A DNA stretch of 64,000 bases. It comes from Methylumidiphilus sp963753955 (lineage in GTDB: Bacteria; Pseudomonadota; Gammaproteobacteria; Methylococcales; Methylococcaceae). Below the pieces are notes generated by a model. That model did not search any database. It was given only the letters and a program-made list of their open reading frames with translations, and was not told where the DNA came from. This document shows, in pieces, positions 46,675-56,397 of the stretch (position 1 is the stretch's first letter; each line of letters starts with the position of its first letter). Made by a program: the position numbers and the translations under genes. The stretch spans positions 1-64,000 of the forward strand of contig CAVWEM010000013.1 of the NCBI GenBank assembly GCA_963753955.1. Direction: 5' to 3'.

Positions 46675-49494
46675 ATGGATTACAAAGCCACCCTCAATCT
46701 TCCCTCCACCGATTTTCCGATGAAGGGCAATCTGTCCCAGCGCGAGCCGGAGCAGTTGCAAGCTTGGCAACAGAAAACGCTTTACCGGAAGATTAGGGAG
46801 GCATTCCAAGGCCGCCCCACGTTTATCCTGCACGACGGCCCGCCCTACGCCAACGGTGAAATCCATATCGGCCACGCCGTCAACAAAGTGCTGAAAGACA
46901 TCATCGTCAAGAGTAAAGGGCTGTCGGGTTTTGATGCGCCTTATCTCCCAGGCTGGGATTGCCATGGCCTGCCGATTGAATTGATGGTGGAGAAGAAAAT
47001 CGGCAAGGCCGGGACGCAGGTCGATCCGTCCGATTTCCGCCGCGCCTGCCGCGCCTATGCAGCCGAACAGGTCAAGGTGCAGCGTGACGAGTTCATCCGC
47101 CTGGGTGTGTTTGGCGATTGGGAGAACCCTTACCTGACCATGGATTTCAAGTTCGAGGCGGACATCATCCGTGCCTTGGGCAAGATCCATGCGAACGGCC
47201 ATTTGACCAAGGGCGCGAAGCCGGTGCATTGGTGTACCGATTGCGGTTCGGCCTTGGCGGAGGCCGAGGTGGAGTACGAGAACAAGCGTTCCTTGAGCAT
47301 TGATGTGCGCTTCCGGGTGGTGGACGAGGATTTGGCCTTGTCCCGCTGCCACGCGGTCGAAGGCCACACGGGCCATGGCCCTTTGTCGGTGGTGATCTGG
47401 ACTACCACGCCGTGGACGCTGCCCGCCAACCAAGCGGTGGCGTTGAACCCTGAATTGGACTATGCCGTGGTGCAATTGGAAGAGACGGGGGAGCGGTTGA
47501 TTCTCGCCGAGGCGCTGATCAAGGATGCCTTGCTTCGCTACGGCGTGGAAAATTACCGAGTCGTCGCTTATGCCAAGGGCGAGGCGCTTGAAGGCCTGCT
47601 ATTGCGGCATCCGTTTCTGGATCGCCAAGTGCCGGTGATCCTCGGCGACCACGTCACGCTGGAGGCGGGCACCGGCGCGGTGCATACCGCGCCCGGCCAT
47701 GGCCAGGAAGACTACGTGGTGGGCTTGAAGTACGGACTGAAGGTAGACAACCCGGTCGGCGACGAGGGCAAATTCCTGCCCGGCACCGAGTTTTTCGCCG
47801 GCCAGCATGTGATGACCGCCAACCCCCAGGTGGTGGATCTGCTCAAAGACCGTGGCGCGTTGCTGCATGTCAACAGCCTCGAACACAGCTATCCCCATTG
47901 TTGGCGGCACAAGACCCCGGTGATTTTCCGCGCCACGCCGCAATGGTTCATCAGCATGGATGAGCAAGGGCTGCGTGCGAAAGCCTTGGAAGAAATCCAA
48001 CAGGTGCAGTGGATACCCGATTGGGGCCAGGCGCGCATTGAGGGCATGGTGGGCAACCGGCCCGATTGGTGCGTATCCCGCCAACGCAACTGGGGTGTGC
48101 CTATCGCGTTGTTCGTCCACAAGCTGACCGGTGAAATCCATCCCGACGCGCTGGAACTGATCGAACAGGTCGCCCTGCGGGTCGAGCAGCGCGGCATCGA
48201 CGCTTGGTTCGATCTCGATCCGAAAGAACTGCTGGGCGATGACGCCGAGCATTACCGCAAGATGGCCGACACGCTGGACGTGTGGTTCGATTCCGGCGTC
48301 ACCCATGCGGCGGTGTTGGCGCGGCGGGAAGATTTAAGCTTCCCCGCCGATCTGTATTTGGAAGGCTCGGATCAGCATCGCGGTTGGTTCCAATCTTCGC
48401 TGCTGGCCTCGGTGGCGATGAACGGCGTCGCGCCCTACCGCGCCGTGTTGACCCACGGCTTCACCGTGGACGCGCAAGGCAAGAAGATGTCCAAGTCGGC
48501 CGGCAATGTGGTCGCGCCGCAAAAAGTGGTGAAAAACCTGGGCGCGGACGTGCTACGGCTATGGGTGGCGGCGACGGATTACCGCGCCGAGATGAATGTC
48601 TCCGACGAAATCCTCAAGCGCACCTCCGACGTATACCGCCGCCTGCGCAACACCGCCCGTTACCTGTTGGCCAATCTCAACGGCTTCGACCCGGCGCGGG
48701 GCGCGGTCGCGGCGACCGATATGTTGCCTTTGGATCGCTGGGCGGTGGATCGGGCTTGGCAGTTGCAGCGGGACGTGGTCAATGCCTACGAAACCTACCA
48801 ATTCCATTTGGTCTATCAGAAAGTCCACCACTTCTGCTCGGTTGACCTAGGCAGTTTTTACTTGGATGTGACCAAAGATCGCCAATACACCTGCAAGGCC
48901 GACAGCTTGGCGCGGCGTTCGGCGCAAACCGCGATGTGGCACATCGCTGAGGCGCTATCGCGCTGGCTGGCCCCCATCCTCAGCTTCACCTCTGAGGAAA
49001 TCTGGCGCTTCCTGCCCGGCGAGCGGTCGGAGTCGGTGTTCCTGTCCACTTGGTACGAAGGACTGTTCCCGCTGGATGAAGGCGCTGCGATGAACCGTGA
49101 ATTCTGGGATTTCGCCTTGCAAGTCCGCGAGGCGGTCGGCAAGGAATTGGAAGTGCTGCGCATCCGCAACGAGATCGGCTCATCCTTGGATGCCGAAGTC
49201 GAGCTTTATGGCTCGCCGGAGATATTCAGCCGCTTGGCTCTGCTGGAAGATGAATTGCGTTTCGTGCTGATTACTTCTTACGCGATGGCGTTGCCGGAAA
49301 GCCCAGAACCTGCCGACAAGCTGCCGACCGAAATCGCCGGGCTGGAGTTGCGGGTCCGCGCCAGCGACAAAACCAAATGTGTGCGCTGCTGGCATCACCG
49401 CCACGATGTGGGCTTGCATGCCGGGCATCCCGAACTCTGCGGGCGCTGCGTCGAGAACGTCGAAGGCGCGGGCGAAACCCGCCGCCACGCCTGA
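46675..49494 (+). CDS. ileS: isoleucyl-tRNA synthetase IleS
   Basis: IleS charges tRNA-Ile. The 939-residue protein has the HIGH motif in GEIHIGHAVNK, the KMSKS motif in GKKMSKSAGN, the editing domain with TTTPWTLPANQAVAL, and a C-terminal zinc site KCVRCWHHR...CGRCV. ATG 46675 (MDYKATLNLPSTDFPMKGN) is the family start; the open frame further upstream lies inside the DUF2442 gene. lspA follows seven bases later, as in E. coli. Confidence 0.97.
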   Translation: MDYKATLNLPSTDFPMKGNLSQREPEQLQAWQQKTLYRKIREAFQGRPTFILHDGPPYANGEIHIGHAVNKVLKDIIVKSKGLSGFDAPYLPGWDCHGLPIELMVEKKIGKAGTQVDPSDFRRACRAYAAEQVKVQRDEFIRLGVFGDWENPYLTMDFKFEADIIRALGKIHANGHLTKGAKPVHWCTDCGSALAEAEVEYENKRSLSIDVRFRVVDEDLALSRCHAVEGHTGHGPLSVVIWTTTPWTLPANQAVALNPELDYAVVQLEETGERLILAEALIKDALLRYGVENYRVVAYAKGEALEGLLLRHPFLDRQVPVILGDHVTLEAGTGAVHTAPGHGQEDYVVGLKYGLKVDNPVGDEGKFLPGTEFFAGQHVMTANPQVVDLLKDRGALLHVNSLEHSYPHCWRHKTPVIFRATPQWFISMDEQGLRAKALEEIQQVQWIPDWGQARIEGMVGNRPDWCVSRQRNWGVPIALFVHKLTGEIHPDALELIEQVALRVEQRGIDAWFDLDPKELLGDDAEHYRKMADTLDVWFDSGVTHAAVLARREDLSFPADLYLEGSDQHRGWFQSSLLASVAMNGVAPYRAVLTHGFTVDAQGKKMSKSAGNVVAPQKVVKNLGADVLRLWVAATDYRAEMNVSDEILKRTSDVYRRLRNTARYLLANLNGFDPARGAVAATDMLPLDRWAVDRAWQLQRDVVNAYETYQFHLVYQKVHHFCSVDLGSFYLDVTKDRQYTCKADSLARRSAQTAMWHIAEALSRWLAPILSFTSEEIWRFLPGERSESVFLSTWYEGLFPLDEGAAMNREFWDFALQVREAVGKELEVLRIRNEIGSSLDAEVELYGSPEIFSRLALLEDELRFVLITSYAMALPESPEPADKLPTEIAGLELRVRASDKTKCVRCWHHRHDVGLHAGHPELCGRCVENVEGAGETRRHA

Positions 49495-49501
49495 GGCTGC
49501 C

Positions 49502-49969
49502 ATGCTGAAATGGCTTTGGCTGTCGGCCTTGGTGATCGTGTTGGATCAGGCCAGCAAACTGCTGGTGGACGCCTCCATGCAGTTGTACGAAACCATCGAA
49601 CTGTTGCCGCTGTTCCAACTGACTTATGTGCGCAACACGGGCGCTTCCTTCAGCTTCCTGGCCGGGGCAGGCGGCTGGCAGCGCTGGCTGTTCGTAGGCA
49701 TTGCCTCGACTGCCAGCATCGCCATGGTGTTTTGGCTCAAGCATCTGCCGAAAGGGAGGCATTGGGAAGCCGCCGCTTGGGCTCTGGTGCTGGGCGGTGC
49801 CTTGGGCAATCTGATTGACCGCATCGCCTATGGCTATGTGATCGACTTCCTGGATGCGTTCTATAAGCACTGGCACTTCCCTGCTTTCAACGTGGCTGAC
49901 TCCGCCATCACCGTAGGCGTGGCCATCTTGCTAATTGATGCCTTGATCGCGGCCCGCCAGGCCGAATAA
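49502..49969 (+). CDS. lspA: prolipoprotein signal peptidase LspA
   Basis: LspA cleaves signal peptides of lipoproteins after lipid attachment. The 155-residue protein has four membrane helices and the two catalytic Asp regions: LGNLIDRIAYGYVIDFLD and FPAFNVADSAITVGV. It is downstream of ileS and would process the small lipoprotein encoded at 9904-10026 among others. Confidence 0.95.
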   Translation: MLKWLWLSALVIVLDQASKLLVDASMQLYETIELLPLFQLTYVRNTGASFSFLAGAGGWQRWLFVGIASTASIAMVFWLKHLPKGRHWEAAAWALVLGGALGNLIDRIAYGYVIDFLDAFYKHWHFPAFNVADSAITVGVAILLIDALIAARQAE

Positions 49970-50004
49970 GGCTCGCGGGACGGCGACAGCCCGGACACTC
50001 CAAC

Positions 50005-51249
50005 TCACTCCTTGTAAGCATCCTCCCACTTGGCGATGACCACCGTGGCCACGGCGTTGCCGATGAGGTTGGTGACGGCGCGGGCCTCGGACATGAAGCG
50101 ATCCACGCCCAGCAATAGGGCCAGCCCCGCCACGGGTAGCACGTCCATGGAAGACAGCGTCGCAGCCAAGGTGATAAAGCCACCCCCTGTCACCGCCGCC
50201 GCGCCTTTGGAAGTCAGCAGCAAAACCATTAGCAGGGTAAGCTGTTGGTCTAGGCTGAGGTCGATGTTGAGCGCTTGGGCGACGAACACCGCCGCCATGG
50301 TCAGGTAGATCGATGTGCCGTCCAGGTTGAAGGAATAGCCGGTCGGCACCACCAGGCCCACCACTGGCCTGGCGCAGCCGAAGGCTTCCAGCTTCGCCAA
50401 CAGGCCGGGCAAAGCCGCCTCCGAGGACGAGGTGGAGAGCACCACCCACAATTCTTCCTTGATGTGCTTGACCAGCCGCCATAAGCTGAAGCCGTTAAAC
50501 CAACAAATCGTACCCAGCACGACCACGATGAACAAACCGCAGGTAAGGTAAACCCCAGCCATCAGCTTGCCTAAGGAAACCAGCGTTCCCGCGCCATATT
50601 TGCCTATAGTGAAGCCCATCGCCCCGAAAGCACCCAATGGCGCCAGACGCATGATCATGTCGACCATTTTAAACAAGGTGGCAGACAGCCGTTCCAGCAA
50701 TTCATTCACCGGCCTGCCGCGTTCGCCCTGCAAGCCTAGCGCCCAGCCGAACAGGACTGAAAACAGCAGAACTTGCAGTATCTCGCCCTTGGCGAAGGCA
50801 TCCACCGCGCTGGAGGGGATGATGTTCAGCAGAAAATCCACGGTATTCATCGCCTTCGCCCCGGCGGTGTAGCTGGAGACGGCTCCGGCGTCCAGGGTCT
50901 TCGGGTCGATGTCCATGCCTGCCCCCGGTTTCCATAGGTTGACGACGATAAGGCCGATTAGCAAGGCCAGCGAGGAAACCGCCTCGAAGTACAACAACGC
51001 CTTCATCCCGACCCGACCCACCTTGCCCATGTCTCCGGTGTGGGCGATCCCCAAGGAAACGGTGAGGAATATGATCGGGGCGATGAGCATCTTGACCAAC
51101 TTGATGAAGCCATCGCCCAAAGGTTTCAGTTTCGCGCCGAATTCAGGCCACAGCAGGCCAACGGTCACGCCTAGCGCCACACCGACGATGACCTGGAAGT
51201 ACAGGGATTGGAGCAAGGAAGGATTCTTTTTCCCGGGAGGGGGTGTCAT
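50005..51249 (-). CDS. dctA: C4-dicarboxylate/sodium symporter DctA-type
   Basis: The protein of 414 residues belongs to the dicarboxylate/amino acid:cation symporter family: about eight membrane helices, the hairpin motif STSSSEAALPGLLAK, PTGYSFNLDGTSIYLTMAAV and VTNLIGNAVATVVIAKWE. DctA takes up succinate, fumarate and malate with sodium or protons; GltP-like glutamate transport is the alternative. It follows the CHASE2 cyclase gene by 34 bp, so they may share a transcript. Confidence 0.88.
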   Translation of the reverse strand: MTPPPGKKNPSLLQSLYFQVIVGVALGVTVGLLWPEFGAKLKPLGDGFIKLVKMLIAPIIFLTVSLGIAHTGDMGKVGRVGMKALLYFEAVSSLALLIGLIVVNLWKPGAGMDIDPKTLDAGAVSSYTAGAKAMNTVDFLLNIIPSSAVDAFAKGEILQVLLFSVLFGWALGLQGERGRPVNELLERLSATLFKMVDMIMRLAPLGAFGAMGFTIGKYGAGTLVSLGKLMAGVYLTCGLFIVVVLGTICWFNGFSLWRLVKHIKEELWVVLSTSSSEAALPGLLAKLEAFGCARPVVGLVVPTGYSFNLDGTSIYLTMAAVFVAQALNIDLSLDQQLTLLMVLLLTSKGAAAVTGGGFITLAATLSSMDVLPVAGLALLLGVDRFMSEARAVTNLIGNAVATVVIAKWEDAYKE

Positions 51250-51283
51250 GGCTGTCGCCCTTGGGTGAGAGTGGTTCCAACGC

Positions 51284-53494
51284 TCAACGGATGGCCAAGG
51301 CACCCGGCGGCGGCTTGCTGACGGAGATTGCTGCTAGGTCTGCGGTCGCCAGTGGATTGTCGGCGTTGGTCTGTGCAGTTTTGCTGTAAAACCGGCTGGG
51401 GCCGTCCTCGGGGAATTCTTGCGACAACGCTCCAAAGGCAGCGGCGGCGGCTTGCCATTGAGCGGACTGGAACATGGTCAGGGCCTCGGCGAAGCGGTCG
51501 ATCATGTCCGCCAGTCCAGGGGTAGGGTCTTTGTCCGGGGCAAGAAGCTCATGCACGGCGACCGGGCGGGTTTTGCCCGCCAACAGGAATTGGCCCATGG
51601 GCCGTGTAAGGAATCCCGCAAGCCCCTCAATCAATGCAGCCGAAACCAGGATGCGGGTTCCCAGCAGTTTGTTGAGCCCTTCCAGCCGGGCGGAGGTGTT
51701 GACGGTATCCCCGACGGCCCGGTAAGCGCCATGTTCCCGTCCGCCGACGAAACCGACGCGCATTTCGCCGCAGTGCAGCCCCATGCGGACGGGCAGCCTG
51801 ACTTGGTTTTTGGTTTCAAAGGCATCGACAGCGCGGAGGATCTCAAGGGCAGAGCGCAACGCGTCGGCGCGGATGTCGGTTTGCTGGGTAGGGACCGTCC
51901 AGAGGGCCATCATGGCGTCACCGGTTACATCCGACACCCAGCCGCCGTTGCGCCGGACGACGGGAAATAGGCTGGCGTAATAGTCGTTCATCAATTCGCC
52001 CAGTTCCATAGGCTTCATTTTTTCCGCCAAGGCAGTGTATTGTCCGGCGTCGGTGGCCAAGCATACGCCAAAGGATAGCTTGCTTTCCCATTGTGCGCCG
52101 TTTTCGGGGTTCTGGCTCGGGCTGGTGGCTTGCTCGGGAATAAAACGGCTGATGACGGAATGGATCTTCCGATTTTCCCTCGACCGCGTCAGATAATTGT
52201 TCAGCAGACAGCCGACCATCCCCAAGGGGGCCAGCCAAAGCAGCGGCAGGAATACCGGTAGCCACAGCGATTGCGCGCTGAACAGCCACCCGGCGGCAGC
52301 GAGGTAGCCAAAGGAAAGCAGCGCGATGCCCGTCACTCCGACGCCCAGACGCTTCGAGGACAGTATCCCGAGCAAATTCCCCCAGAACAACAGCCAGGCA
52401 AATTGGCCCCAACGGCTAAAAAGCGGCTGGATGTCGTCATGGTTCAGCAGATTGGCGACGGCGGTCGCGGCGAGTTCCAAAGAGCTGACTGCGGAAAAGG
52501 GCGAAAAAAAGAGGTTTTCAGATTTGTCGGCTTGGAAGTCCTCATCAAAGCCGACCAGCACGATTTTGCCATGCAGATCGGGCATGGCCCCGTCAGCAGA
52601 TGACGCGAACAGACTGTGGTAGGGGATGCGTGAAATGGTGCCGGCCGCTCCATAATGATTGAAGTAGCGGGTGGTTTCGCCATCCAGGGTTTCGACCAAA
52701 GAACGCAGGGCCGCCCGCTGGCCGGGGGCCAAAGCCAGTTTCCGCAGATGCCGAAGGAGCCGATCCCGGATTTCGGGCTGCTGCGCAAGGCGGCTTTCCA
52801 GCCCATTGAAGAACACGCCGACATCGGACAAGAGGGGCGATTTTTCCAGTGGCACGGGGTCACCCTGCTGAAGCAGGCTATCCAGCTCGGCCCCTAGCGT
52901 TTTGACGACGAAAAGACGGAGCAGGGCCAAAGGAAACGTCGGGTGGTCGCCGCTTTCACCGTAACGGATCAGAAAGCGCTCGGTTTCTTCGCCTTGCGCC
53001 AGCAAAAATGGAACGGTCGCCAGTGCTGACTGGGTGAGTGCGTCCGGCGGCTCTTCCAGGGATTCGACATAGGCATCCCCCTGGAGGTGCTTCAACCGCA
53101 GATAATTCGCCAGCACCACTGAACCCGTTTCCCGCATCGCGGCGACCATTTCGACGTCATCCAGGGGCTGGGGACTGCTGAAAAAGATATTGAAGCCAAT
53201 CAGTTCCGCGCCCACCTGGTGCAGACGCCGGATCGCATCGGCATGTAGCCTGTGTGGCCATTGTTCAGGATTGCCCGTGGCGGACAGCAGGCCCGCCGAT
53301 TCCCGATCAATATCGACGATGACCACCTCGGCGGGTGCCGGTTGCCCGCCGCGCAGGGCAAAGAGCAGGCCGAGGCCGAATTTTTCCTCCAGCAGCGAAA
53401 CATTAGGTGTCAAGCTCAACATGGCCGTACCCAGGCCAAGGATGATGCCTAACATGCCTAGCGTTGATCGCCCGGCGCTTTTGAACCCTCTCAT
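51284..53494 (-). CDS. CHASE2-domain class III nucleotide cyclase
   Basis: After an N-terminal membrane helix, a periplasmic CHASE2 sensor covers about residues 40-345. Three membrane helices follow (residues about 360-440), then a class III cyclase domain. The metal-binding Asp pair lies in CLATDAGQYTALAEKM and VTGDAMMALW, and GDTVNTSARLEGLNKLLG holds the Asn and Arg. The base-binding Lys expected a few residues before GD reads Asp (WVSDVTGD), so the substrate base is uncertain. ATG 53494 is preferred over 53623. It likely senses an extracytoplasmic cue and makes cAMP or cGMP. Confidence 0.88.
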   Translation of the reverse strand: MRGFKSAGRSTLGMLGIILGLGTAMLSLTPNVSLLEEKFGLGLLFALRGGQPAPAEVVIVDIDRESAGLLSATGNPEQWPHRLHADAIRRLHQVGAELIGFNIFFSSPQPLDDVEMVAAMRETGSVVLANYLRLKHLQGDAYVESLEEPPDALTQSALATVPFLLAQGEETERFLIRYGESGDHPTFPLALLRLFVVKTLGAELDSLLQQGDPVPLEKSPLLSDVGVFFNGLESRLAQQPEIRDRLLRHLRKLALAPGQRAALRSLVETLDGETTRYFNHYGAAGTISRIPYHSLFASSADGAMPDLHGKIVLVGFDEDFQADKSENLFFSPFSAVSSLELAATAVANLLNHDDIQPLFSRWGQFAWLLFWGNLLGILSSKRLGVGVTGIALLSFGYLAAAGWLFSAQSLWLPVFLPLLWLAPLGMVGCLLNNYLTRSRENRKIHSVISRFIPEQATSPSQNPENGAQWESKLSFGVCLATDAGQYTALAEKMKPMELGELMNDYYASLFPVVRRNGGWVSDVTGDAMMALWTVPTQQTDIRADALRSALEILRAVDAFETKNQVRLPVRMGLHCGEMRVGFVGGREHGAYRAVGDTVNTSARLEGLNKLLGTRILVSAALIEGLAGFLTRPMGQFLLAGKTRPVAVHELLAPDKDPTPGLADMIDRFAEALTMFQSAQWQAAAAAFGALSQEFPEDGPSRFYSKTAQTNADNPLATADLAAISVSKPPPGALAIR

Positions 53495-53721
53495 AAGTCG
53501 TGTTGCATTTGCTGTCTGCGTGTCGTGGCCGGTCAAAGATGGATTGGTCAATGATAAGCTTGATTCCGGTCGCCATGAAGACAAAGCCGGTAAATTCCCT
53601 ATGCGATATGGTGAATAATTCACAGAAATTTTGCTTCCCTGCTGCTACCGTAGCCACCATGACAGCCTTAAAATCCGGCTGTTTCCTGCGTCATCGCCAT
53701 AGTGGCCCAACCGGGGGAAAC

Positions 53722-54129
53722 ATGAACACATCCTTGTCAAGAAATAGCGATTACAAGCTGATCGACTTCCATCCCACCTATGAAAACGTCCACGCCTTGC
53801 TGGCCGAAATCCATCTCTACGTTTTCGGCCGGAATGGGGTTCTTATTGAAAACCAGGCCATCCGCCGGGACAAAGTGGTGGTCGCCATGACCGATGAAGA
53901 GTTGCGCAACGCAAAGATCATCCTCGCCCCATCGCTTGAGGAAACGGCCGATGGCCCGATCAACTTAAGCAGGGCCAGGGGCCATCGCATCTACGAAGCC
54001 GAACTGCGGTTGGAAAGTGGACAATCAAGCTATGTGCTGCCTCCCGTGCCGGAAGCCATTTGGCGTTGGTGGTTGGTGCATAGCCTGTGGAAAAACGTCC
54101 GCCCAATTTCCGGTAAAAACACGGGTTGA
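53722..54129 (+). CDS. hypothetical protein
   Basis: The 135-residue soluble protein has no domain I recognise. It begins NTSLSRNSDYKLIDFHPTYE, has EIHLYVFGRNGVLIENQAI and ends in a Trp-rich segment (AIWRWWLVHSLWKN). ATG 53722 follows a GGGGGAAAC ribosome-binding site. It stands alone, divergent from the cyclase and upstream of the TPP riboswitch. Confidence 0.6.
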   Translation: MNTSLSRNSDYKLIDFHPTYENVHALLAEIHLYVFGRNGVLIENQAIRRDKVVVAMTDEELRNAKIILAPSLEETADGPINLSRARGHRIYEAELRLESGQSSYVLPPVPEAIWRWWLVHSLWKNVRPISGKNTG

Positions 54130-54218
54130 TGCGTGGGCAGTCTTGTCGCCTGCCTGGGCTGTGCCTTTTTCTTGCAAATCCGGCAACGATGCTTTAGTTT
54201 AACCCCCATCCAAAAAGG

Positions 54219-54297
54219 CTGGGGGTGCTCGGGCGTCTGTCCGGGCTGAGAGACACCCTTCGAACCTGATCCGGTCAATGCCGGCGTAGGAAAGCCA
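54219..54297 (+). promoter_or_regulatory. TPP riboswitch (THI element)
   Basis: The conserved thi-box pieces are in order: GGGTGCTCGG, CTGAGAGACACCC, ACCTGATCCGG, and GCGTAGGAAAGC. It lies about 100 bases upstream of thiC. Binding thiamine pyrophosphate is expected to reduce expression of thiC. Confidence 0.95.
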
Positions 54298-54399
54298 TCG
54301 AATCCTTAAGCGAGTCCGAATTAAGCGAATCGAAGGCTCGTAGAAGCACCGTCTCCTGAAAGCGCCCCCTTTATCCCAACATCAAAGCAGGAGAAAGCG

Positions 54400-56274
54400 A
54401 TGAGCGCTGTCCCAAAAAATATCCTCCATGAGGCGGTCACCGCCAAAGAAGCTTCCATCAAACCCTTCGCCGCTTCGGAGAAGGTTTACGTCGAAGGCTC
54501 CAGCCCGGACATCCGCGTTCCGTTGCGCAAGGTTTCCCAGTCGGACACGCCCGCCAGCTTCGGCGCGGAGAAGAACCCGCCGATCTACGTCTACGACACC
54601 TCCGGCCCTTACACCGACCCTTCGGTCTCCATTGACCTAAGACAAGGACTGCCCGCGCTGCGCGAAGCCTGGATCGAAGCACGCGGCGACACCGAACGCC
54701 TGTCCGGCCCCAGTTCCAGCTACGGCCACGAACGCCAGCACGACCCCAAGCTGGAGGAACTGCGCTTCGAGCATATCCGCAGTCCCCGCCGGGCCAAGGC
54801 CGGTGCCAACGTCAGCCAGATGCATTATGCCCGCAAAGGCATCATCACCCCGGAGATGGAATACATCGCCCTCCGCGAGAACCAGAAGCTCGACGAAATC
54901 AGCGAAACGTATCGGTTCCAGCATCACGGCGAATCCTTCGGCGCGTCTATCCCCAAGATCATCACGCCCGAATTTGTCCGCGACGAAGTGGCGCGGGGCC
55001 GGGCGATCATACCCAATAACATCAACCACCCCGAATCCGAACCGATGATTATTGGCCGGAATTTCCTGGTCAAGATCAACTGCAACCTCGGCAACTCGGC
55101 GGTCACGTCGTCCATTGAGGAAGAAGTCGAGAAAATGCTGTGGTCGATCCGCTGGGGCGGCGACACCGTGATGGATCTGTCCACCGGCAAGAACATCCAC
55201 GAGACCCGCGAATGGATCATCCGCAACTCGCCGGTTCCAATTGGCACCGTGCCGATTTACCAAGCCTTGGAAAAGGTCAACGGCAAGGCCGAAGACCTGA
55301 CCTGGGAAATCTTCCGCGACACGCTGATCGAACAGGCCGAGCAAGGCGTGGACTATTTCACGATCCATGCTGGCGTCCGCCTCGCCCACATACCATTGTC
55401 CGCCAAGCGCGTCACCGGTATCGTCTCACGCGGCGGCTCCATCATGGCGAAATGGTGTTTGGCGCATCATAAGGAAAGCTTCCTTTACACCCATTTTGAG
55501 GACATCTGCGAAATCATGAAAGCTTACGATGTCGCCTTCTCCTTGGGCGATGGCCTGCGCCCCGGCTCCATTGCCGACGCCAACGACGAAGCCCAATTCG
55601 CCGAATTGCGCACCTTGGGCGAATTGACCAAGATCGCTTGGAAGCATGATGTGCAAACCATGATCGAAGGTCCCGGCCATGTGCCCATGCACATGATCAA
55701 GGCCAACATGGACGAGCAGTTGAAGCATTGCGACGAAGCGCCGTTCTACACCTTGGGACCGCTGACCACCGACATCGCCCCCGGCTACGACCACATCACG
55801 TCCGCCATCGGCGCGGCGATGATCGGCTGGTACGGCACGGCGATGCTGTGCTACGTGACGCCCAAAGAGCATTTAGGGCTGCCCAACAAGCAAGACGTGC
55901 GCGACGGCATCATTGCCTACAAAATCGCCGCCCATGCCGCCGACCTCGCCAAAGGCCATCCCGGTGCGCAAGCTCGCGACAATGCCCTGTCCAAAGCCCG
56001 CTTCGAGTTCCGCTGGCAGGATCAGTTCAACCTGTCGCTGGACCCGGAAAAGGCGGTGGAATTCCACGACGAAACCCTGCCCCAAGAAGGCGCGAAGCAA
56101 GCGCATTTCTGTTCCATGTGTGGCCCGCATTTCTGCTCAATGCGCATCACCCAAGACGTGCGCGACTACGCCAAATCTCATTACCTGAGCGAAGAAGAAG
56201 CGTTGGAAAAGGGTATGGAAGAAATGTCCGAGGAGTTTTTGAAGGCGGGGGCGGAGGTTTATCAGAAGGTTTAA
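54400..56274 (+). CDS. thiC: phosphomethylpyrimidine synthase ThiC
   Basis: ThiC is a radical-SAM enzyme that rearranges aminoimidazole ribotide into the thiamine pyrimidine. The 624-residue protein carries the C-terminal cluster motif CSMCGPHFC (CX2CX4C), and signatures such as MHYARKGIITPEMEYIALRE and EGPGHVPMH. Its start has the ribosome-binding site AGGAGAAAGC. Regulation by the TPP riboswitch upstream is expected. A hairpin repeat at 56287-56314 follows. Confidence 0.97.
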   Translation: MSAVPKNILHEAVTAKEASIKPFAASEKVYVEGSSPDIRVPLRKVSQSDTPASFGAEKNPPIYVYDTSGPYTDPSVSIDLRQGLPALREAWIEARGDTERLSGPSSSYGHERQHDPKLEELRFEHIRSPRRAKAGANVSQMHYARKGIITPEMEYIALRENQKLDEISETYRFQHHGESFGASIPKIITPEFVRDEVARGRAIIPNNINHPESEPMIIGRNFLVKINCNLGNSAVTSSIEEEVEKMLWSIRWGGDTVMDLSTGKNIHETREWIIRNSPVPIGTVPIYQALEKVNGKAEDLTWEIFRDTLIEQAEQGVDYFTIHAGVRLAHIPLSAKRVTGIVSRGGSIMAKWCLAHHKESFLYTHFEDICEIMKAYDVAFSLGDGLRPGSIADANDEAQFAELRTLGELTKIAWKHDVQTMIEGPGHVPMHMIKANMDEQLKHCDEAPFYTLGPLTTDIAPGYDHITSAIGAAMIGWYGTAMLCYVTPKEHLGLPNKQDVRDGIIAYKIAAHAADLAKGHPGAQARDNALSKARFEFRWQDQFNLSLDPEKAVEFHDETLPQEGAKQAHFCSMCGPHFCSMRITQDVRDYAKSHYLSEEEALEKGMEEMSEEFLKAGAEVYQKV

Positions 56275-56286
56275 GCTATTAAGGTT

Positions 56287-56314
56287 CTGGTTCCCACGCT
56301 CCGGCGTGGGAACT
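56287..56314. repeat. short gttcccacgc palindrome after thiC
   Basis: ggttcccacgctccggcgtgggaactcc forms a hairpin of about ten base pairs. It belongs to the same family as the repeats at 13684-13862 and 14577-14703 and lies 12 bases after the thiC stop, where it may act as a transcript end. Confidence 0.8.
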
Positions 56315-56397
56315 CCCATCACTCCTTAGCCCTCTTGCCTCTTAGCTGCCATTGGCAAGTTTTATTCACTAAGAACACATGAAAAAATCAACTGAAT

